13,000 nucleotides of DNA from an uncultured Bulleidia sp. (GTDB taxonomy: Bacteria; Bacillota_I; Bacilli_A; Erysipelotrichales; Erysipelotrichaceae). Each line of letters opens with the position of its first letter. Position 1 is the first letter of the stretch. Positions 8,501 to 13,000 of the stretch are shown piece by piece. The notes beneath the pieces were generated by a model. It ran no database searches. It saw nothing but the letters and a program-made list of their open reading frames with translations, and was not told where the DNA came from. The translations under genes and the position numbers were made by a program. The stretch covers positions 1 to 13,000 of the forward strand of contig CAKVLT010000052.1 in NCBI GenBank assembly GCA_934757945.1. The letters are read 5' to 3'.

Positions 8501-9059
8501 TCTTGTCGATTTCGTGAGATGTACGGAAACCATCGAAGAAATGCATTACAGGAACGGAACCATCAATAGCAATTAAATGTGCTACACCAGCCATATCCAT
8601 ACAGTCCTGTACGGAATGAGAACACATCATAACCATGCCTGTCTGACGGCATGCATATACGTCCTGATGATCACCAAAGATAGAAAGTGTATGTGTAGCT
8701 AAAGATCTGGCTGCTACGTGTAATACACCTGGTAGCATTTCACCCTTTAACTTGTAAAGGTTTGGAATCATTAATAATAATCCCTGAGATGCTGTAAATG
8801 TTGTAGCTAATGAACCTGCCTGAAGAGCACCATGGACTGCACCAGCTGCGCCTCCTTCAGATTGCATTTCAACCACTTTTACTTTATCTCCGAAAATGTT
8901 TTTGCGACCAGCGGTTGCCCAGTCGTCTACGTGTTCGGCCATCGGAGATGATGGTGTGATAGGATAGATGCCAGCAACTTCTGTAAATGCATAAGCACTA
9001 TGCGCAGTAGCTGTGTTACCATCCATCGCTTCGAAAACCTTTTTGTTTTCTGTACTCAT
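5514..9059 (-). CDS. nifJ: Pyruvate:ferredoxin (flavodoxin) oxidoreductase, single-chain
   Basis: Oxidises pyruvate with coenzyme A to acetyl-CoA and CO2, passing electrons to ferredoxin or flavodoxin; a central cytoplasmic enzyme of anaerobic fermentation. All domains of the single-chain homodimeric type are present in 1181 residues: the N-terminal pyruvate domain with Y-P-I-T-P-S-S-P (32-39), the gamma-type domain, and an 8Fe ferredoxin domain with cysteines 694/697/700/704 and 761/764/767/771. The thiamine-diphosphate domain has G-D-G-W-S-Y-D-I-G (W978) and N-T-G-G-Q-S-S. Proximal-cluster cysteines C826, C829 and C854 are seen, with a C-P-C near the end as the likely source of the fourth. 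No key residue appears missing. I start it at 9059 (M-S-T-E-N-K), where TAGGAGG lies just upstream. An in-frame ATG at 9113 would run back through the promoter and ribosome site. It is probably a single-gene transcript with its own promoter and terminator. No ferredoxin or activase gene lies next to it. Confidence 0.97.
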   Translation of the reverse strand: MSTENKKVFEAMDGNTATAHSAYAFTEVAGIYPITPSSPMAEHVDDWATAGRKNIFGDKVKVVEMQSEGGAAGAVHGALQAGSLATTFTASQGLLLMIPNLYKLKGEMLPGVLHVAARSLATHTLSIFGDHQDVYACRQTGMVMMCSHSVQDCMDMAGVAHLIAIDGSVPVMHFFDGFRTSHEIDKIEVMDYDFLKSLLPVEKLEAFRKHALNPHGNAVTRGGSQNDDIYFQAAEAQNEHYAKVTEIAAKYMKAVSEHTGRNYAPFTYVGAPDAERVIVAMGSVTDTITETINTLIKRGEKVGLIKVYLYRPFSQKYLEDVLPATVKKIAVLDRAKEVGTREPLFLDVCYALRKHKDLVIVGGRYGLSSKDTNPSDINGVFEELKKDEPKEEFTIGITDDVTHLSLEPVDIHVDADYTSCLFYGLGSDGTVGANKSTVKIIGNNTDLYSQAYFAYDSKKAGGVTRSHLRFGKSPIHSPYYIDKADFISCSLESYAFKFDMVRDLKDGGTFLLNTTMSAEEVENRLPNRMLKGLADHHAKFYIINANKLAAETHMGRHTNTILQSAFFKLNEQIMPYSKAVELMKDSAKKTYARKGEDVVNNNCAAIDKGSEGLVEVTVKPEWSNLPVKAQLFELTGDDHFDTNVQVINSLGGEDMKVSDFMKADVIDGSIPENVAFKEKRNIAATVPSWDASKCVECGQCAFACPHATIRPFLLTPEEAAQGEAVAKECGVEWAVKEPTPVYKGAKEAGLVYRIQLSPMNCVGCGVCLNVCPTKALSAVDIVDAQGAEPLADYLYKGTEYKPEYGNPATVAGVSLMMPYFEVSGCCPGCGEAPYYRLASQLFGKDMLVANATGCSMIYCSATPSTPFVVDKDGNGVAWANSLFEDNAEYGFGMAVSQSYKSAKILKIMEDNMDKVEPALAEDFKTYIAAGDDRDKQRAVVDSLVKNVESSANADVKTLLEMKRDLVSKSVWIIGGDGWSYDIGYGGLDHVMANNLNVNVLVLDTEVYSNTGGQSSKSSQRASIAKFAAGGKAMSKKDLGQIVMEYGHCYVASVSMGANQAQTIRAFKEAESYEGPSLIIAYCPCAEQGIKGGLVNAPRVQKNAVECGYVTLYRYDPRLEKPLTIDSKEPNWDKFHDFLMNEARYFNLPKLKGAEVAEAAFAKTKADAQRRYTKLVKKANDQ

Positions 9060-9063
9060 AAGT

Positions 9064-9069
9064 CCTCCT
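9064..9069 (-). promoter_or_regulatory. Ribosome binding site fixing the PFOR start
   Basis: AGGAGG on the minus strand, 4 bases before the ATG at 9059. It decides against the longer in-frame start at 9113, which has no such site and would place the codons of an 18-residue extension over the promoter. Confidence 0.85.
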
Positions 9070-9083
9070 AAAAAGTCACATAT

Positions 9084-9112
9084 AGTATACAACGATTTGT
9101 AATCGTTTTCCA
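9084..9112 (-). promoter_or_regulatory. Candidate PFOR promoter with an operator-like dyad in its spacer
   Basis: On the minus strand a -35-like TGGAAA (9107-9112) and a -10-like TATACT (9084-9089) are separated by exactly 17 bases. The spacer is occupied by a perfect inverted repeat, AACGATT-ACA-AATCGTT (9091-9107), that touches the -35 hexamer. Transcription would begin near 9077, giving a short leader with AGGAGG. A regulator bound to the dyad would block or re-align polymerase. The dyad does not match the usual Rex operator (TTGTTAA-type arms), and I do not recognise its regulator. Confidence 0.6.
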
Positions 9113-9130
9113 TATGTTAAAGGTCTATCA

Positions 9131-9148
9131 AGTTTATATTTTTAAACT
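9131..9148. repeat. Inverted repeat AGTTTA-N6-TAAACT upstream of PFOR
   Basis: A perfect 6-base dyad with a 6-base AT-rich centre lies about 20 bases upstream of the -35 hexamer. It might be a second regulator site, but AT-rich palindromes of this size occur by chance. The rest of the gap up to 9246 holds only an imperfect, bulged inverted repeat (9161-9171 with 9190-9196 and 9202-9207) and no reading frame I would call. Confidence 0.3.
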
Positions 9149-9246
9149 CTGTTTTCTGCCTGCAGTAAATAACGCCCATTTCATCGAACTATTTACAAGT
9201 CACTGCAAGTATCATCAAAATATTACTTTATAAAGCAAAAATATTT

Positions 9247-9287
9247 AAAAAAAAGATGATTACTTTCTCAAACAGTAATCACCTTTT
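9247..9287 (-). terminator. Intrinsic terminator after the amino acid permease
   Basis: On the minus strand AAAAGGTGATTACT pairs with AGTAATCATCTTTT (14 pairs including one G-U, 9-base loop; arms 9274-9287 and 9251-9264). The second arm runs into an eight-base T tract (9247-9254). It lies 5 bases past the permease stop codon. Confidence 0.9.
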
Positions 9288-9292
9288 CTTCA

Positions 9293-10729
9293 CTAGATAT
9301 TGTCTTTTTTATCCTGTGCTTCTCGGATTTTCGGAAGAATCAGGCCTAATAGAATCAACGCAACCGGTGTAATAACATTCAACATCATTGTTGCAGGATC
9401 TGAAGAATACATACCTGTAATACAGCAGAACAATGTAACAAAGAAACACCAGCCCCCAAAGAAGATACCCAAAGTCTTACCTTTGACAAAGTGGTAATCC
9501 TGATGGAAAGTATCTCCCGCTTTTTTCAGCATAATGTAGGCAAAGAATACCCAGATATATCTGAATGGCATACATACGGAATTCAACTTATTCAGCTGTG
9601 TCAGTACAGCAGCAGCGCCAGGTACTGTCATCTGTGCAAGAATAATACCTCCGCTTAATACAGCAACCATCTTGATGCCATTTACATATGCACCATTTTT
9701 GTTCTGCTTCAATAAAACTTTTGGAACAAATTTTGCTGCGTTTTCATCTTCCAGCAACATACGTAATGGAGCATCAATTGAAATCAACAATGTGGAGAAC
9801 TGCCCTACAGCAGTAGCAAGTGCATAGATGATTAATAAAAGGTTTCCGATGCCGTAATAATTTCCAAGTTTCTGGAAAGCCCAGTAGGACCCATTGGAAA
9901 TATAGGATTGTTTTACAGAGGCACTGGCATTGATCACTTCCGGATCAAACATCATTCCCATTGCAATTGTTCCAAACAATGCACAGATAACTACCATGAC
10001 GGCTGCAAAAATCATAGATTTCGGGAACTCTTTAGAAGGATCACCTTCCATTTTGTTAACGTATGGAGAAATCTTCTCAATACCTCCTACTGCAAACACC
10101 AGAATTGACAGACTTGTAATATATTCCACATTAAAGTTTGGAATCAGATTTTTCAAAGACCAGTCCATGGAAACATAACCACCATCAGGATTGATCAATG
10201 GTGCGCCAAACATCAGAATAATATACAAAATACTCAATACAAACATGCTGGAGCCTGCAATAGTTGCCAGTTTCTTTAATGGGTTTAAACCTCTTGAAGC
10301 AATGTAACAGAACAACAGCAGAATGACTAATGCCGCAATCTGAATATACAGAGTCGGGAAAGAGTCATAAGTTTCAGCATTCCTGAACACCAGCCAGGAA
10401 AATGCTTTTAAACCACCTGAACTCTTTCCTGCAATATAACTGACATGTACTGCCCAGTATGTCCAGCCTGCATAATACGCAATCTTACTTCCTGCTGTTT
10501 CCTGCACCCAGGAAGTAACACCTCCACCTTTATTCTTAAAAGCGGAACCAAGTTCTCCTACCATCAATGCATATGGTATGAAGTACAAGGCAAACATCAT
10601 CAACCATGAGAAGATGACCTGTATGCCATTGAAATACATGAAGCCATTAACAACATTTCCAAACCCCCATAAAGTGGAAAAGCACATAAAAGCCAAGGCA
10701 TACCATTTAATTTTCTTAGAATTATCCAT
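9293..10729 (-). CDS. APC-superfamily amino acid permease
   Basis: Integral membrane protein of 478 residues with about 12 hydrophobic segments, the usual size and topology of the amino acid-polyamine-organocation superfamily. The first segment carries the G-F-G-N-V-V-N-G motif (23-30), equivalent to the substrate-binding unwound helix, and the following S-A-F-K-N-K-G-G-G-V-T-S-W block is the conserved loop after the second segment. The overall look recalls glutamate/GABA antiporter-type and YjeM-like permeases, but the substrate cannot be assigned. It stands alone between two terminators, with no decarboxylase or other enzyme that would reveal a substrate. The start is the first good methionine before a K-K-I-K-W positive-inside stretch. 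The ribosome site is poor (GAAAAGAAA just upstream, AAGGAAG about 20 bases upstream), so translation may be weak or leader-controlled. Family is confident, substrate unknown. Confidence 0.88.
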   Translation of the reverse strand: MDNSKKIKWYALAFMCFSTLWGFGNVVNGFMYFNGIQVIFSWLMMFALYFIPYALMVGELGSAFKNKGGGVTSWVQETAGSKIAYYAGWTYWAVHVSYIAGKSSGGLKAFSWLVFRNAETYDSFPTLYIQIAALVILLLFCYIASRGLNPLKKLATIAGSSMFVLSILYIILMFGAPLINPDGGYVSMDWSLKNLIPNFNVEYITSLSILVFAVGGIEKISPYVNKMEGDPSKEFPKSMIFAAVMVVICALFGTIAMGMMFDPEVINASASVKQSYISNGSYWAFQKLGNYYGIGNLLLIIYALATAVGQFSTLLISIDAPLRMLLEDENAAKFVPKVLLKQNKNGAYVNGIKMVAVLSGGIILAQMTVPGAAAVLTQLNKLNSVCMPFRYIWVFFAYIMLKKAGDTFHQDYHFVKGKTLGIFFGGWCFFVTLFCCITGMYSSDPATMMLNVITPVALILLGLILPKIREAQDKKDNI

Positions 10730-10783
10730 TTTCTTTTCTCAGACTATATGTCTTCCTTTCTTTCATGTAATGACCTGAAATGA

Positions 10784-10822
10784 GCATAAGAAAAAAAATA
10801 TTAGCAGCCTACATTCTTATGC
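10784..10822. repeat. Nine-base inverted repeat in the permease leader
   Basis: GCATAAGAA (10784-10792) and TTCTTATGC (10814-10822) are perfect complements around a 21-base centre that contains a run of T on the minus strand. It lies 55-93 bases before the permease start. In DNA it could be an operator; in RNA a leader hairpin. The T run is inside the loop rather than after the stem, so it does not look like a terminator. Confidence 0.5.
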
Positions 10823-10833
10823 AACCCTGATAA

Positions 10834-10839
10834 TGTCAA
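10834..10839 (-). promoter_or_regulatory. Consensus -35 hexamer upstream of the permease
   Basis: An exact TTGACA lies on the minus strand about 105 bases before the permease start. At 17 bases downstream the sequence is GAATGT, and the best -10 variant is AAGAAT at 15 bases, so the promoter is imperfect. If it is used, its -10 region overlaps the outer arm of the nine-base inverted repeat (10814-10822), which would make that repeat an operator. Confidence 0.3.
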
Positions 10840-10892
10840 GAACTCCCTCTTACTTTATACATTTTCAGCAAATAAAGCACATTACATCCCTT

Positions 10893-10920
10893 AGTATAAC
10901 TAATATATCATTAATTTCTA
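10893..10920 (-). promoter_or_regulatory. Alternative permease promoter candidate
   Basis: On the minus strand TAGAAA (10915-10920), a 16-base spacer and TATACT (10893-10898), similar to the pair upstream of PFOR. The -10 sits inside a small palindrome, TTAGT-ATA-ACTAA (10891-10903). Use of this promoter would give a leader of roughly 155 bases including the nine-base inverted repeat. Weak evidence; one of the two candidates may be chance. Confidence 0.3.
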
Positions 10921-10951
10921 ACACATTTTATAAAAAAGTCAGAATTCATAA

Positions 10952-10983
10952 GAAAAACACCTATGTTTCCACAGATGTTTTTC
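10952..10983 (-). terminator. Intrinsic terminator after the EF-G-like gene
   Basis: On the minus strand GAAAAACATCTGTG pairs with CATAGGTGTTTTTC (14 pairs with two G-U) around a GAAA tetraloop, 15 bases past the stop codon. The U tract forms the lower part of the stem and continues as CTTATG. It is less classical than the other two terminators because the T run is short outside the stem. Confidence 0.75.
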
Positions 10984-10998
10984 GAGAGAGAGACAATC

Positions 10999-13000
10999 TT
11001 ATTTCTTTGCGTCAGCAATCACTTTATCTGCAATTTCTTTTGGAGCAGGTTCATATCTGTCAAAAGCAAGTACATAACTGCCAATACCCTGTGTCATGGA
11101 TCGCAGCTCTGTAGCATAAGACAACATTTCACGCATTGGTACTTCTCCTTCAATGACCTGATCACCATCATCATTGGCATGCATATCCAGAATAGAGCCA
11201 CGACGTTTCGTAATATCTCCAATCAAAGTACCTGTATATTCTTCAGGGGCTGTAATTGTAATCTTACCGATTGGTTCCAACAGCACAGGTGAAGCCTTAG
11301 GCATACCTTCGTTATATGCAAGTCTGGCAGCTTCTTTAAATGCTGCTTCCTTGGAATCTACAGGATGATAAGAGCCATCATACAATGTAGCTTTGACACC
11401 CACTACTTTATATCCTGCAAGAACACCCTTATTCATGCATTCTCTTAATCCCTGTTCTACAGGTGGGAAATACTGTTTAGGTACAGCTCCGCCAAATACT
11501 TCTTCTGCAAATACCATGTCTTCACTGTCACATGGTTCAAACCTTACCCAGACATCACCAAACATACCGGCACCACCGTTTTGTTTCTTATAACGGCCCT
11601 GCGCTTCTGATGTACCTTTAATTGTTTCACGGTACTGAACAATTGGTGTACTCAGATTGACGTCTACCTTGTATTTCGACTTCAATTTTGCACATGCAAG
11701 GGAGATATGCTGATCACCGACACCGTACAGAACCTGCTGATGTGTTTCAGCGTTATTTTCCAGTCGGATAGTGCCATCTTCCTGTTCCATATTACGAATA
11801 CCTACAGACATCTTGTCTTCATCTGCTTTTGTCTTTGGCGTAACAGCAAATCCAAGCATTGGTTCAGGATATTCGATAGGATCATATTTCACAACACGGC
11901 TTCTTGTACATAAAGTATCGTTTGTTTCAGTGGACTGTAGTTTTACAACTGCACCAATATCACCTGTAAATAATTTACCTAATCCAATCTGATACTTTCC
12001 GTTAATCGCATAAATCTGAGAAATCTTTTCAGTTGCGTCTTTATTAGAGTTATATACTTCAGAATCGGAATTCATGATACCGGACATAACTTTCAGATAA
12101 GAAATCTTTCCTACAAACGGGTCAATAATTGTCTTGAAGACAAAAGCACTCAATGCTTCATCTTCATTAGTTTCCATTTCGATGGAATTATCCTTCATAC
12201 CTGTCGCATGAACATGACCTTTTTCAGCATAGCTAGGGAAATATTCGGTAATCAGATCCAGTAATCTTTCAATACCGATTTCCTGTACAGCACTTCCTGA
12301 ATACAATGGGCGAATATCACCAGAACGTACACCGATACGTAATCCCTTAGCCAGTTCATGTTCATCATACTCTTCTTCATTAGAGAACTTCTCCAGTAAA
12401 GCATCATCTGTCATGGCAATTGCTTCAGCAATTTCTCCATAGTATTCTTCTACCTTATCCTGTAAATCTTCAGGAACAGGTTTTGGATCTTTCGGATCCG
12501 CAATGTACCATGCCTTACGACGTAATACATTGACACTTCCAACAATCTTATCCCCTTCATAAATAGGAACTTCAAATGGAATGACAGAACTTCCGTATTT
12601 TTCACGAAGATCCGCAAGAATAGCATCAAAGTCAGCCATTGGATCATCAAGCTTATTCACAAAGAAAATCGTAGGAAGTTTTCTCTTGGATACAGCTTCC
12701 TTCCATGCACGAAGAGTACCAGGCTCTACGCCTTCTTTGCCATCAATAACAATCAGTGCATTATCACCAACATATAAACCTGTAACCTCTTCGCCTACAT
12801 AATCCATATAGCCTGGTGTATCAATAAAATTGATTTTCTTTTCTTTCCATTCTACAGGAGCTAAATGACAATAGCAGGAAGTACCACGTTTTCCTTCTTC
12901 CAGATCAAAATCCAATGCACTGGTTCCATCATTATTTTTACCCGTTTTATCAATACGTTTAGTGAAATGCATGCATCCTTCAATTACTGCAGTTTTACCT
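10999..13000 (-). CDS. EF-G-like translational GTPase (paralogue type), 5' end outside the window
   Basis: The frame is open to the right edge and reads G-K-T-A-V-I-E-G-C before the first internal methionine at 12972, so the P-loop is split by the edge and only about 20 N-terminal residues are missing. Domain order follows EF-G: GTPase domain with R-G-T-S switch I, D-T-P-G-Y (Y codon at 12808-12810) and N-K-L-D. Then come domains II and III, domain IV with K-K-Q-N-G-G-A-G-M-F-G-D-V and Y-D-G-S-Y-H-P-V-D-S, and domain V ending near R-Y-E-P-A-P. It differs from housekeeping EF-G in having tyrosine where the catalytic histidine of D-T-P-G-H normally sits, and a divergent switch I. It resembles the FusA2-like second EF-G class found in many Firmicutes and is probably not the only EF-G of the cell. 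No str-operon genes (rpsL, rpsG, tuf) are next to its 3' end. Its precise ribosomal role is unknown. Confidence 0.92.
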   Translation of the reverse strand, partial: GKTAVIEGCMHFTKRIDKTGKNNDGTSALDFDLEEGKRGTSCYCHLAPVEWKEKKINFIDTPGYMDYVGEEVTGLYVGDNALIVIDGKEGVEPGTLRAWKEAVSKRKLPTIFFVNKLDDPMADFDAILADLREKYGSSVIPFEVPIYEGDKIVGSVNVLRRKAWYIADPKDPKPVPEDLQDKVEEYYGEIAEAIAMTDDALLEKFSNEEEYDEHELAKGLRIGVRSGDIRPLYSGSAVQEIGIERLLDLITEYFPSYAEKGHVHATGMKDNSIEMETNEDEALSAFVFKTIIDPFVGKISYLKVMSGIMNSDSEVYNSNKDATEKISQIYAINGKYQIGLGKLFTGDIGAVVKLQSTETNDTLCTRSRVVKYDPIEYPEPMLGFAVTPKTKADEDKMSVGIRNMEQEDGTIRLENNAETHQQVLYGVGDQHISLACAKLKSKYKVDVNLSTPIVQYRETIKGTSEAQGRYKKQNGGAGMFGDVWVRFEPCDSEDMVFAEEVFGGAVPKQYFPPVEQGLRECMNKGVLAGYKVVGVKATLYDGSYHPVDSKEAAFKEAARLAYNEGMPKASPVLLEPIGKITITAPEEYTGTLIGDITKRRGSILDMHANDDGDQVIEGEVPMREMLSYATELRSMTQGIGSYVLAFDRYEPAPKEIADKVIADAKK

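Noticed and set aside
9091..9107. Rex redox-repressor site upstream of PFOR
   Set aside because: The dyad arms are AACGATT/AATCGTT, unlike the TTGTTAA/TTAACAA arms expected for Rex in clostridia and relatives.
9060..9113. Extension of PFOR by 18 residues to an ATG at 9113
   Set aside because: The extension runs through the AGGAGG site and the candidate promoter, and its sequence does not resemble the PFOR N-terminus; the M-S-T-E-N-K start fits family length.
10722..10766. A 14-codon minus-strand leader frame (M-K-E-R-K-T-Y-S and on) overlapping the permease start
   Set aside because: It has no convincing ribosome site and its composition is what A-rich leader DNA yields by chance; only its overlap with the permease ATG made it noticeable.
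10784..10822. A terminator in the permease leader
   Set aside because: The T run lies in the loop between the arms rather than after the stem, so the layout does not fit an intrinsic terminator on the minus strand.
10833..11292. Plus-strand open frames across the end of the EF-G-like gene and its terminator
   Set aside because: They are antisense to a solid coding region, have no ribosome site and show no recognisable protein features.
12450..12650. A 66-codon minus-strand frame inside the EF-G-like gene
   Set aside because: It is an out-of-frame shadow of a well-conserved GTPase domain with no initiation signal.
1..13000. tRNA, rRNA, CRISPR, insertion sequence or phage signals
   Set aside because: No tandem spaced repeats, transposase-like frames, terminal inverted repeats with target duplications or cloverleaf-like sequences were seen on either strand.

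Overview
The window reads as a chromosomal segment of a low-GC, anaerobic, fermentative Gram-positive bacterium (Bacillota). The evidence is AT-rich DNA, strong AGGAGG-type ribosome binding sites, U-tailed intrinsic terminators, a single-chain pyruvate:ferredoxin oxidoreductase, and glycolipid-synthase, YhaM and MurT genes typical of Firmicutes. An Erysipelotrichia-like or related gut lineage would fit, but that placement is inference. Every gene I accept lies on the minus strand. No RNA gene, insertion sequence, CRISPR array or prophage gene was seen, and no stretch longer than 300 bases lacks a gene.

In transcription order (high to low coordinates): (1) 13000-10999, an EF-G-like translational GTPase cut by the right window edge, closed by a hairpin terminator at 10952-10983. 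(2) A 269-base gap with candidate promoter and dyad elements, then a 478-residue APC-family amino acid permease (10729-9293) with its own terminator (9247-9287). (3) A 233-base gap carrying a well-formed promoter whose 17-base spacer is filled by a perfect 7-3-7 inverted repeat. This drives pyruvate:ferredoxin (flavodoxin) oxidoreductase (9059-5514), which ends at a perfect hairpin terminator (5471-5502). (4) A tightly packed five-gene cluster (5440-18): a CpoA/LafB-like glycosyltransferase, a YbhN/UPF0104 membrane protein, a diacylglycerol glucosyltransferase-like enzyme fused to a complete RecX domain, the 3'-5' exoribonuclease YhaM, and the start of a MurT-like Mur ligase. Start and stop codons overlap or lie within about 10 bases of each other throughout.

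The first three genes of the cluster look like a membrane glycolipid module: one enzyme makes monoglucosyl-diacylglycerol, one extends it to a diglycosyl lipid, and a polytopic protein may move or handle the product. MurT belongs to the peptidoglycan amidation pathway, so the cluster leans towards the cell envelope, with a nucleic-acid component (RecX, YhaM) embedded in it. PFOR supplies acetyl-CoA and reduced ferredoxin from pyruvate.

The most unusual item is the 666-residue glycosyltransferase-RecX fusion. Also worth a look are the stop codon in the MurT-like frame directly after its EVDE motif, the tyrosine replacing the catalytic histidine in the DTPGH motif of the EF-G-like protein, and the palindrome inside the PFOR promoter. 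I found no clear evidence of a wholly new defence or mobile system.
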